From Nomia melanderi (lineage: Eukaryota > Arthropoda > Insecta > Hymenoptera > Halictidae), in contig NC_134999.1 in the NCBI RefSeq assembly GCF_051020985.1, forward strand, positions 38,129,660-38,193,659: 64,000 nt of DNA, read 5' to 3'. The position numbers and the translations under genes were made by a program. Below, piece by piece: positions 35,801 to 48,118 of this stretch. The notes under the pieces were generated by a model, which had not been told where the DNA came from, did not search any database, and worked only from the letters and a program-made list of their open reading frames with translations. The first letter of the stretch is position 1; each line of letters begins with the position of its first letter.

Positions 35801-37180
35801 TTTAACTCTACACCTCTACGGTACCAATCAGCGAAGAACGGCATAACATTTATAAAGGGTTAGTGTATCATCGTCGGAATTAAGTCTGTCGGAATGCAGT
35901 CGAAGGATTCGCATGGGGACGTATCGATCCGCTGCTGTCTATAAGATGAGTAAACAGTTCGCTTCGGGTTCCGTTTCGCGATAGGCAGAGTTCGGGATCG
36001 GAGAAATTTCGGGTTGCCGATTTTTCTGGAAGCTGTGCGCCACGGCTGTTAAGCTGGCATGGCGAGTGCTCGGCGCAACAGCTAAACTCGAGGCTAGGAG
36101 GCAGCAGAGAGAGCCAGAGAAACATTCACAAAGGCAGGATGCCGCTGCAGCACGGTATGCCGACCACGAACCTACGAACCCCGGCGACCTAGCTTTCATA
36201 TCTGGCCTCACCTGCATAATTCACATCGAGTCCTTACGGATATACGTTAAGAAGCTAGATATTAAAGGGAACTAATCATTTCTGGCCCACGAACAATGGA
36301 GCGCTTCTACCTACGTGCGAGTTACAACCTAACGTGCGCTATTCATAATAAATATTTCGATTTTTACGGAATCGCGGAACAAACAGTTTATTTAAACACA
36401 GTTCCCAGGTGTGAAATGACTATGAACAGATCCTACAGGAGGCTCAATACAAGGTGGTCCTTGGATGATAGATTTCACTCCTACTAAACTATTCATTCCT
36501 CAAATTACACTGGAACGAGCGACGATCTTCTAAATAACTTCCACGTGCAATTTCCCGAGCGTACAACCCAAATGCAAACATTGTCTAATAGAATCGTAAA
36601 TAAGTTTACGATAATCAGCCTATACCGTCCATGGATGTTGCACAAGCATCCGAACGATTACAAGAACTAGCCCGGATCGAAAGATCAAAGTGCCCGTAGT
36701 CCATAGTCCCCGTGCTACATCGAAATAGGCTGTTTCATCGGGGATATATTCCTTCATCCTCTAAACATAGGAAACACAAAGAGACCATCAATCTCTCACG
36801 GTATAGCTGAAAGTTAGGCGAGCGTTCCCGTTCGAACGAGCAAAAGTTCCGATCAAACTACGAAGAAGTCGCCAAGAAGATTGAGTCCGAAGACTCGGCC
36901 GTGTCCATAAGTGCGCCTACTTACCGCCTAACATCGGGGATACGTGTTCTAGGTGCGCGCTGACAAAACCGTGGCCATCGGCTCGTGAGAAACGGCCTAT
37001 CACCGGTCTCACGAAACGCCGGCCGTTTCTTTCTTCCGTTTGATAAAGAAGAATTTGCTCTTCTTGACCGTGGTTCGCCGCCGCCGTTATCCCCCAAGGC
37101 AATTTCGCTGTTTTGTCAAGGCGGACACGACAGGTTGTACGCGGGGCCCCTCGAGGAATCCTTCCTTCCTCTCGCAGCGG

Positions 37181-37198
37181 CTTCTCCCTTCTCTCTTC

Positions 37199-37235
<37 letters not shown>

Positions 37236-37260
37236 ATCTTTCTCTCTTTCTCTGTCTGTT
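37181..37260. repeat. (CT)n microsatellite, long and imperfect
   Basis: This CT-rich run has a pure CT core at about 37199-37225 followed by CTTT and CTAT interruptions. On the - strand it encodes a Glu/Arg repeat that resembles a coiled coil only because of the repeat. Confidence 0.9.
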
Positions 37261-40200
37261 GTCTTCCACCGTTCTCTTGGTTGCCACTCTTCACCTCTAT
37301 CTTTTCTATCGTTCTCTCTTCGAGTCACGGGATTAGCCTAGCGGAACCGTAGAAACATACGGCGGCTGTGGGAAATAATGACAGGGGCCCCGCGTCGGTG
37401 GCCGTGCTCGCTCATTCGGCCGTTCGTCGACGCTCGACAGCACCGACAAGCAGATCCGGAAGCGGCCACGAAAATTTTTCATCACGGAATCAACCTTCCC
37501 GCTCCGGCGTGCACGTTCGATCGCCGAAAACCGACTTCCTGCTAAGGGACGCCGAAGGATAGAACTCGCCGGAGGATCAGGCGACCTGAACCGTGAAGGG
37601 GTCCCGAAAAACGGCCACGCGGTTTCTGGGAAACGGGGGCTAATGGGACCGGAAGGGGCGCCACGCCACTTTCGGCAGAGTTATGGGTTCCCCGAACGTT
37701 GCAGAAGCTCACCGTCAACGTGTTTTTGTGCCGGAAAGCAAATAAGCTAATTAGATATTTGTTGTAGAAAGTTGGGATTCGTTTTGGCTATTTCGGAGGA
37801 CGAGAGGGGTTGCGCGTTTCGACTTTATCTTGGAGAATTCGTGTCTGATCCCATTCGCTGCCAGATTTACACGTTTCCGATGATCCCAATCTCGGTATCG
37901 ACCGTAACCGAAGCTATACTTTGCGAAGTAGATCTATTCCTGCGAAGTGGAATTTCGGAAGGGACGTCTCGAAGAGGTTCGGAGCGCCGCAGTTGCAAGG
38001 TGCAGCGAAAGGAAAGTCAAATAAAGGGAAGACTCGCCGAAAAGGGGGTGGTTCCGCCCTTCTAGCGTTCGCCGATTCGCGTTCAGCGGTATTAGATTAC
38101 CGGGCCGCCATAAATATTCATAGGTGGCTCGGATCCAAGGTGTAGGTGAGCCACGGCAGAAGGTGAAGTTAGAATATCTTCCGTGGCGAGGGAGACGGGG
38201 AACGCGGAGGAAAAAGAGAGAATTCGGATGGATGAATAAGATAAGCGTATAAGGACGAACGCGCGATGGCTGGGGAGGTGGTCGGCGGGGCAGGAGGAGA
38301 GGACGCGAAGACGAAGAGAGGAGAACAATGAGAGAAAGGGAGAACGCGGCAGACGGCGGAGGCGGGGAGGAAATGAGAGACAAAAAGAGAGAACGAGCGA
38401 GCAATATTAACGGGAAGTTTAATCGTCGGCTGGTCCGGGCTGTCAGCTCGGACGCACGCCGGGTCAGTCGGGCCCCTGAGGTCAATTAGTGCTGTTCAAC
38501 ACTCTCCTCTCGTTCTGACCCCCAAAAACAAAAGCAACTTCGTTGCGGCTCGTTTGGTTCGGCCGTCTTATTAAAAAATGTCTCGGGTTTCGAGTACTTG
38601 TTCGCCATTTAAAAACCTTCTGCCACAAGTGAACGGCGTTTCGACAGTGTCTGCTTTCTGCTGGGACAATTCGATCGATGGTCTATGATAGAAAATGTAA
38701 ATACTCTTTAGTGTCCTGCTGGTGTCAGATTAAATGATTTGTTAGCTTTTCACGATCTTAACCTCTGACACCTCTAAGAATCTTTTTCAACGATTATTCC
38801 CTTAAATCAAACTATTGGTTCAATAAGCCCTCTGAACTGAATTTCACCGTTACTCGTTCGCTTTCTTTCGTTCGGATAAAAATGCCGGAACGCGGCTGGG
38901 ACTGGGAAAAATATAGTCAGGCACCCGGTGAGCTTTTCTTTTTCAATTACTAGCCGATCTCGCTAAACGATCCTCCAGCGGATTGAAAGCTGAAAGGCAA
39001 AGGCAATCTTGATGCAGCCTGATGGAAAACCGAACGCGAGACGCGCGGCAATTACGTCCGAGGCTGAACTATCGCGTTAATTGCGTTCACGCCTCACGAG
39101 CATCTTTTCCCTGGGTTTCTTGTTCCTTCGATACGGCACACCCTCGCGGGTTGGACCCAGATCGCGACAGGCTGCTGCTTTGCGCGTCCTTTTCCACAGG
39201 CTATTAAATTGGCCTATGAACATTCGCGGAGCGTTCGAAACGAATGAAAAGAACCGGTGGAAAAGCTTTCAGAGAAGCTACAGGACGAACGAAAGATGCC
39301 AGTTACGTCTACCTGATTAAGGAAAAGAAAGAAACGAGGAGCGAGAGAGACAGCCCATTAGCCGAGAGTCAATGAGTTCAGCTAGCGTCGAGAGAGATGG
39401 ATTTTTTTCTCCAGATACCTTTCTCGGTCTTCCGGTTACAAACGAGGGATCACCGGGAGGTTCGAGTCGATCGTGTTGCTCGCGGTGGATCGACTGCCAA
39501 ACCGGGGGAATAATGGGAAATCTCGCGGGTGAAAAAGGAAAGGTGGGAGTGGTGGCTAACCCAATTACACCTGGAAAGTGGCCTCGGCCTGGCTTGTTTC
39601 GTCTGCTCGAGGCTCAGAGCGTTTGGACCTCGTTCCTAGCTTCTGGAACATGAAAATGTAATATAACATTTCTCCGATTGTTCCTTGGTCCAGCAGAGTG
39701 TCGATTTTCAATAATTCTTAAGCTCCTCCGGCAGCATCTAGCAGATCTAGCCTACTTCTAATATTCGAAGCAATCGACACTAAAATCTAGAATACTTAAA
39801 CATCTTAGTTCCAATAGCCCCGAGCAGTTCTAAACTTCAACTTCCAGCTCTATGCAGCAATCATCCCATTGAGAATATTCAAATAACAGACGGTGAATTT
39901 CAATGACGGTTGCCTCTACGCGAAGATTAGCAGCCAAGGGACACGGCGAAAGGATAGTTGGGCGGTCCTCGCGTCACCCAAACGCGCTGGCCAGGAAACG
40001 CGCCTCTCCCCTTGGCCTCCATGGCAAATCGATGGATCGCGGCGCATCTTTCCGCGGCAAGAAAAGCCTCTCCCGCGCGAAACGTACGCGTAACTGGCAC
40101 TCGCTGGCTGGTGTTGCATGCGTGTGCACGTAACCACTGCAACCGCACACATGTTGCGGCACCTTCGTGGCCTTCGGGCGTCATTCACTCGCCGCCGCGC

Positions 40201-41589
40201 GGCCCATGCCGCCGGTTGCCATCCACTTTCATTATACGTATGCGAGACCGCGCGCGGGCGCACGCCTTTAATTACATTTTTGCTACGCAACTGGCCAGAA
40301 AGATAGACGGGGAGAAACGGGTAAAGGGCACAAGAAACACCGGGGATCTCGGGAATCGTCGGAACGAGAGGGTTCAGCGGAAGGGTAATCGCGTTACCAT
40401 GAGAAAAATCGGTTGAATCGGGTTCATTTATCATCGGCGGCGTGGACAGGACGATTCAGAGATCTTTCCCGAGCGAGTAACGATCGGACGCGAAATTTAA
40501 GATTAAGCGAGCGCGCAACGGTGAACGGTTTAAACCGGCGCGATCGCCGCGTATCGAGGATCGAAGAAGAGATCCGAGTAGCAGAAGGCCGGTTATCTAC
40601 GAGCAACGTGATGCAAACAGATTTCCCGGGACACTCATACAGTACTTAACGCATTCCCCGTCATTAATAATCGTTCGCATGGAGATCCGTTGTGTTAAAC
40701 GGTCGTTAAGCCCGGCTAGAAGCCTTTAAAGAAACCGTCGAATTAATTCATGTAATTTACAATCCTAGCGTGCCACTGGCACGCAACTCTACTCCCTGCG
40801 ACGACGCTCGGAAGAGTTATAATCATTAAGGATTTCGCATTTTTGCCACCGTTACGCTCTTGCGTACTGCTATCCTCCGTATATCGTCGCATTACGCCGT
40901 CGAACCGCCGGAGATCCTGTAACGCGATTACCGGCCGTATCGGAAGCGAGCTCTGCCAGAAATCGCGGGAGTTTACGATACCGGTGTAATCGTTGATTGA
41001 GGAAATTACGTATGCTCAACGCGGAGAAATGCGCGCTCGAAAACCATGCAATTACCGTCGCGTTTGTCTCTGGACAGCTGGGATTCCGAGTCGATACGTC
41101 GGGAAGAATCGATCCTAATTCTATATCTGTCGTCAACACTGTGTATCGATTTATCGGTTAATTCGATGTTACGTACTTCCAGGAATGCCAAAGCGTGAAA
41201 AAAAGTGGCTGAAAACATCGTATATCAAACGAGTTTAGCACTTGGAATGAAAATATCTTCGACGCAACACGACAAGTGGCAAGAAACCGCGCGATCCGTT
41301 TCCTTTGGAAGTTTTCCGGATAGCGGGACGCGCGGAAACGGTCGTGGGCAACTATCGAACTCTAATCAACCGGTTAAAGAATCACAACCAGCCTCCATAA
41401 ATAATTAATAAACCCGCCGGTCCGGGTTCCGCGTCCCGTCGCCGCGTGTCGCGATCGCTTTTCCCCGCGCGGCGTGTGTGTGCCCACACGTAACTCGATT
41501 TTACGGGGATTCAAGGCCAAGCCCGGTGCACCAAGGTGCTGCTCCCATCACTGTGGGTACCCAGAGAGATCTCGGGTCGAACCGCGAGC

Positions 41590-41690
41590 GATTGTAGCTG
41601 GTGCTCCATTGATTGCTGTTTACATGCGGCCGTAAACAAGCCATTATGTAATCCCCCGTGAGTACACTCTCATACATAATTTACAAGCGC
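41590..41690. promoter_or_regulatory. Palindromic pair of forkhead-type sites
   Basis: TGTTTAC at 41617-41623 and its reverse complement GTAAACA at 41632-41638 are separated by 8 bp. Each is a full match to the forkhead-family core (TGTTTAC or GTAAACA). The segment continues with CCATTATGTAAT and ACATAATTTACAAG, which contain TAAT/ATTA-type cores. The arrangement is clear in the sequence; enhancer activity is inferred. Confidence 0.35.
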
Positions 41691-42199
41691 GCCACTGTCC
41701 TCGCTCTCTCCATCGTTCTCCGCAGCGTTTCGAGGATGAGCACAATGTGGCGTGCGCCGTTCGCCTCGACGATCGTTTGTCTTACCCCCTCGCGGACGAC
41801 GGCATCGACGGTTTTACGGGTTCCGCGGGTGTCGCCCTGCGATCCTCTCGATCGCGTGACTCGGCATTTTTCTGTTTTCAGCGGTTATTCGCGGCACGGG
41901 AAAGCTGGCATCCGCTTCATGCTTTCTACGATTCCGCTGGCTCATTATAACTACGCGTAGTACTGCCGAACGGTCGCCTCGGCAAATTACACTCTCCCCG
42001 GTCGCCGGTTGAAAAACTGGTCCTCGGAACGATCATACGATAAACGTCTAATGTCATGGATTTGTAAGTGCGATAATGATCCGATCGTTGATCTTTGGTT
42101 CGCGCGGTGCTCGCCGGTAAGATCGATCGTAAGAGTTTCGGGGAATGGATGACGCTAATTTCGCGGAGCGAAGTAGACACCTATAATCATTTTAGCTAC

Positions 42200-42265
42200 C
42201 GTCAGGTGAACGAGGCCACGGCCGTTGATTAACGGGATTAAGCGGCGGTTAATTAATCAAATGTC
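42200..42265. promoter_or_regulatory. Mixed E-box, GGATTA and TTAATTAA site cluster
   Basis: Within about 60 bp there is CAGGTG (42203-42208, E-box), GGATTAAG (42235-42242, Bicoid/Otd-type core) and TTAATTAATCAA (42249-42260, paired homeodomain cores). This mix is typical of developmental enhancers. Chance occurrence cannot be excluded. Confidence 0.25.
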
Positions 42266-45200
42266 TTCATTACGCGGAACTGGTTTCACGAAAACCATGA
42301 ACTTAGAGTAGCGGCCGCTGAAAGAGCCTAATCCCGGGGAAGCTATGCGGATAGGGGATGCGTCCGGCGTATGATAGGATGATGCCGCTCACGGCGAGAG
42401 AAATATGGTTCGCGGCCGTGGAGGCACGCGGTTGCGAGCGGCACCGTTTGACCGGCGATCTGTTTCAGTGAAAAGTAGCGGAGGGGCCTGACTCGCGCGG
42501 TCCCGAGGTGCTGCCCACCTGACGTCACACACCTGTCTTCTCTCTTTCTCCGTTTCTCGCCGGCCGCTTGGTCCTGAGAACTTAGCCAGCTCTCGGGACC
42601 CATTACAAGGCAGCCGTAGGTTTTCTCCCGTCGCCTTGGCGATTTCATGCCGCGAGATTCGCGCCTCGTACGGGTCGCGGCGCCTCCTTTCGTCCCACTT
42701 TTTACCCCTTTCGTCGATCAATCAGAGTCACCGGGCGAACTTTCGAACTACGTGCCGGTTTTTTTCTGTCGGACGCGAGGTTGGCGATGCGCCGTCCACG
42801 ATTTGTTGATCATTTTCCAACGAAGAATTCTTATTAAACGGCGATTCTTGAAGCTGCCGATGAACGAACAGTGTCTCGTAGCCGATCGAAAGTTAGACGA
42901 TAGACGATCGAAAAGAGGATGTCATCGTAACTCGTTACACAAGTCAGCGAATTGTAAAATTAGAACATTACGAGGAATATTAGAAATCGAAAATATAGAT
43001 TCTCTTAATAGGCGTACGAAGACGGGTGGTGATTAGTTCTTAACCAATACCAACAGCCTCTTCGAAACGTCAACTCATTAGCCGCCTGCTACACAATGGT
43101 CTGTAATTACTATTCCACATGACTTCTCCCAACATCGATGTATCTCCGCTGTGTAACAAGTCCTCCGGTTCCTTCCTCTTCATTCTTTCGAGCCTACCGA
43201 CTGCAGCCTTGAGACGTCACCCGAGCCAGGATTCTCTGACGAGTAACCTCCAAAATTAGAAACTCTCTTATCTCCGTGAAACCTTCGCATTAGAACGACG
43301 TCTTCGCTGTACAGAACCTTCGTTCGTCAAACTTTTACTACACGCCTGAAAGACCGTAGGGTTAAAAACGCTCCGCGTCGAAGGAGAGCCCTCCTCGCCA
43401 GGAATTTTCTCCAAGTTCACCGTTCCGCGAAGTCCGCGTTCCCGGAGCGTTCGGCCAGCGAAAAAAGCCAAACGTCTGCGGCGTTTCCACGTCCCTTCCC
43501 CGAGGCCGTTCCGAGCGGCGCGTGATGACGACATCGGCATTTCGAGCAAACGACAGAAACGAAGGCAACAATAACGTGGAACGAGAGGTGGCGTGGGTTA
43601 CGTAAGTCCTTCGTCGCTGCGGATGCGACGCGTCAGGGGCTCCCTCGAGCGTGGCAGTCCATCTTGCCTCCGCGCTCCGAGCTGCCATCGAGACACCGAG
43701 TTTCCACCTTGACGATGACAGAAAACGCGACCGCTAGAATTTTCCTCTTACCTCGAAAAAGATCCGTCTCCTTCGCCGATCTTCGTCTTCGCGAGTTCAC
43801 CGGCGACCCGAATCGCTTCGGCTTCACCCTTAAAGCGATTCGCTGTTCTTTTTCCCCTGTTCCCCGGCGTCGGGCAAGGGGGAGGAGGGCGCCCACGGTC
43901 GCGAAGTCTTTCCAGTTACGTGAAAAATGCGGCTTTACGATGCTGCCATGGTATTCGAGCGATCCATCGGCCGCTCGCCGCGGCCGTAGTCATTACGCGC
44001 ACCTATAGAACTCCTCGCTCTTCCCTTCTCTCTTTCTCTCGGTTCGCCTCTCCTTCGCTACAGCCTCTTCGCTGTTACTCCACCGTTCGTTCTCTTGATC
44101 CATGGATCCGGAGGCGAGCGCACACGCGCATCGGCATCTGGCCGCACAATCGTCGCACCGTTTCCACGTTCTACGACGTTCGTTCGGCGTTCCTTCGATG
44201 GTCGGAGGTAACCCGTCGACGCGACGCTCGGGAATATAGTCATTTACGCTGACGCACGAAACCGCAGTGTTCTCGCGATCCTATCGATCGGGGGAATTGA
44301 AAGATCGGCAGACAATGGGCCGAGCAGCGCCAAGTTTTTGGTTCGACTCGGTCCATCTTTGTTCCCTTCGTTCGTGGGATAATTGGATGAGAACCTTGCG
44401 TGCGCGTCTGGCATAGAATATTAATTGAACATATTTGATAACGATAGTGTTCGGTGCTTAAACACCAGAGGAAGCTTTGAAGCATTTTCTGCACTCGAAG
44501 TATCTAGTTTGATTCTTCGTACCGAGTACCGTAATACTTAAATAAAAATTGATTACCAGCGCAACAGTGAAACACAACGGAATATTCCACTGTGTCACGA
44601 ATCGTTGTGCCAGAGATATGCGGAAAATGGCAATCGATAATGCGTCAGCCCAGAATTCAAAGCGCGGGACAATGGAGGGCCGATGGAGGATTTCTGGTTG
44701 AAAAGTCTCCCCTCCGGCGTGGCGGTTTTTCGAGTGACCCCGCGGCCCAAATAGAATTGCGAGGCTGGTTACTTTATAAATGGCCGGAACTGGCGTTTTA
44801 TAGGCGAAATATTTTATCGCGGTGAACGGTGCTCGGCGCAATTCCAAGCAATTATGCCGGGCGGCGCTTCCATTTGATCACGGCGCGTATTAAACGCACC
44901 GCGCGTAAACGGGAGCCGCTGCGACAAAAGGGGGAGAAAAGGGGCGAAAGGGAAGAGAAACGGGTAATAGCGATCACCGGCTTGGAGGGAGACGGAGAAC
45001 GCTCTCGCGGAACCACCTGTAGCTGCTCCGGCTACTCTGGTACCCTTTCACGGTTGTTCCCCAGGAAACGCGACGTCGTTTATAATAAATGTGCCGTTTC
45101 GCGCGGTGCAACATTCTACGACGTTCGCGGATGGACGAGGTGAAAACAACCGATCGGAATTGCTTGCTAATGGAGAAATATAAATGTCGATCGGCAGGTG

Positions 45201-48102
45201 GACCGATCATTGATTCATTGCCTCCTTATCGAAACTAAGATTCATCGTCTGCCACCTGTGCAACGTTCCTCGATCATTTTTCGTCGCGATAAATAACCGT
45301 TGTTAAAAATATAAATTCGTAAAGCCATGTGCGTTGGACTGTAAAGTATTCGGTTATCGATTCTATGAAACAAAATTCCTTATCGATCGGTTAATGGAAC
45401 GTTCAAAACACAATGGAGTAAATTTAGTAAAGAGAATGGAACAGTGCTGAAAAACAGTGCAATGCAAAGTTTGATGGAAGAATGAGAGTATAATAAGGTT
45501 GTTCAACGCACTTGTTAACTCCCCAGGCAAATGTTTCGAGGAGGGTGAAATTAATTATCTTCCGAGGTAATAATAATCGTTCTTATCCTCTCGGTACAAG
45601 ACACTTTCCATCTCGAACTGTCGTCCGGGTATGATCGAAATGATAATGCTCGAACATTAACCGAACGAGGGCTGGGCAATTTAAACAGGTGCGATGAGCA
45701 AGCGTTGCCATTAGCATACACCCTGGAACATAGAAAATTCAACCACGCGGTTACCCGTATGGCCATTTAAAGAGAGCAGAAATTCCCTTGAAAATAGTTC
45801 ATGACAAATTATCGCATCTTATTCCTCGATTAAAATATTCCGTAACCAAACATTCTGTTCACATTCCTGAGCCTCGAGTCGTGGATCAATGCATCGTAAA
45901 GATAAAATCGCGATCGACAGCCTAAAGGAGAAGATCGCGTCGTTTTTCAGCGGAGCGCAAGAAGCTCGTATCATAATAATTGTGATTGAGGAACGCGCAG
46001 CAATGCGGCAGCATTGTGTGCGGTATGAATTCCGCGGCGGCGCGACGCCGGGAACGCTCAGAATTCATCGTATGATAGAAAGCAAGAAGAAAAACGCGCG
46101 CTGAGCCCGTTTCAGGGGAAGATATAGAATACTAGGCGATCGGCGCTGGGGCGACACGTGACGCACAGCGTCAATGACTCGTCGCCGGTAGTTTCTGGCT
46201 GCGGCGGCGGCGAAAAATAATTCCACTGGCAGCGTTAATGCCGTCGTGAATTTTTCATTTCGTCGCGGCTCGCCTACATGAATGTGTTTTTCCACCGCAA
46301 AAAGAATCCGCGGCAAAAAGCTGGCTGGCGAGCGTATCGCCGCCGGCGTGATTCGCCGCGGGAAAAAAACGTGGACGCGTAACGATCATCTGCAACGACG
46401 TTGCACTGGTAGATCCTCTCATCGTTCGACGTCTCTACATGCTGGCGCTTAAGATTATAATTGTTGAATTTCTAAACTCGAAAGTTCGACAACTCGAAGA
46501 TTCGTTCTCCATTCGCTGTAACTGACTTTGCTTTTGTATATAGGGAGAAGTTTTACGATCGCGAATTCAAACAAGAAATCATGAGTGAGCCGATTCGGTC
46601 CCCCTGCGACTCTTACTGATAAAATCCATCTGTCTACTGGAATTCCTGCTCGAATGGGACATAAAGAAAGGGGTCGTTCCCTCGGACAATGACGACGAAA
46701 AACCAACCACCAGTTCTTCGCGTTAATAAACGAATCGTAAGATTTCTGCGAAACGATGGGTACGCGAGGATCGTGTCGTTTCTTCTCCGTGTGTTCGCAG
46801 TGTGACGGCTCGTTGCGTATTTCTGTCTCTGTGTGCGCGGATACGCGCGCCGCGAGCTCCTCCGAGAAGGGATTACGTAAGAGGATCCCCACTTCTGCGA
46901 TATCTATCCTTCTGTCCTCTGTCTCGTCTTTTCCATAGAGCCGAGTGTTCCTCCATCGCGAAGCGTGATGACGATGCCCACGACGATACGCAGTTGATTG
47001 CGTAACGAACGCGAAACGGCAGCGCCACGGTGCATCCGACGACCCTTCGCGACCGGAAGTCCTCCGAGTCCAGGACGAGCCTTTCTCATACGAGAAATGA
47101 ATCCACTCGCATCGATATCTTGTCCGTTCAATCGGTGTGCTTCGAAAAGATGGAAAGAAAATATCTGTTCTCGATTAATCTTCTCGACGAATGATCACGC
47201 GAGTGTCAGAGGAAAATTGGAGTAGGAAAATGCGTTTAAATAATTATACAGGTATTCTTGTTTGCTTTATATAATAGCCCGCTATAAAGAGCAACTTCTA
47301 AGGAAACGGTGGTCGCTCCATTCAACGAATGCTCCGATAATTGCATGCATGAATCATCATCCCGCGGCGTTCTTTCAGCCGATGGGTACAATTGTTTCCA
47401 TCGTGCTGGAGACCAGTCCTTCCGCGCGTCGTCGCAATCTATTTATCCGCCGGCGGCGTCCCGGGATTTTCATTTAAACCCGTCCGATCCCATAAAAATC
47501 GGCGAACGGTATGAAACTCGCAACCAAATTCCATTCGCCGAGACCGAGAGATTTACAATGCGGACGAGATCGGGGTGATTCTCGATTAGCGGGGCGAGTC
47601 TTTACGAGCAACACGCGATTCTATTACGGTATCGAAAGAAGAAGAGAAAGAAACGCCGTTCGGCCGGGTATATTAGGTCGCGTTATACGCTAGACAAAAA
47701 AGGTCTCCACGAGATCGGTGGAAAAGAAAAAGGAGGACGAAAAAGCGCGCCGAAGAGAGAAAAGGGTGATAGGTGTAGGGGAAGGAACCGGTGCCCCGGC
47801 AGCATCCGAGGAGGAAACGGCGATCGATTAATCGTCGCGATAGCCAACGGTTTAATTAGCCGGTGAACGCGATTTATGCCGGCCTGTCGCGGCCAGATAC
47901 GAAATTTCCGTTTTATCCGAGCGACCGCGCCGAGCCTAGAAACGATCCTTCTCCTAGGTTCCCCTTCCACGAAATCATCCAGGAAGAGGATGTTGCCTCG
48001 TCCCTGCTCTCTATCGTAATCCCCTACCCCTCCCTCGCATTCCTTCGATTTGCATAATTTCGTTTATCTGGCACCGTTCCTACGACCAACTAGCCGGCTC
48101 CC

Positions 48103-48118
48103 CTCTCTCTCTCTCTCA
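48103..48118. repeat. Short (CT)n run
   Basis: This is a CT run of about eight units inside a pyrimidine-rich stretch. Confidence 0.85.

Noticed and set aside
36917..37294. Minus-strand frame ending at a GTAAGT-like site
   Set aside because: The first half is a GA-repeat Glu/Arg tract and the rest has no recognisable domain. The donor-like site alone is not enough.
42401..42415. ATA TGG TTC read as the start of homeodomain helix 3 (I-W-F)
   Set aside because: The next codon is GCG and not CAG, no V-K precedes it, no acceptor fits, and no Q-N-R-R follows. It is not the missing Dll exon.
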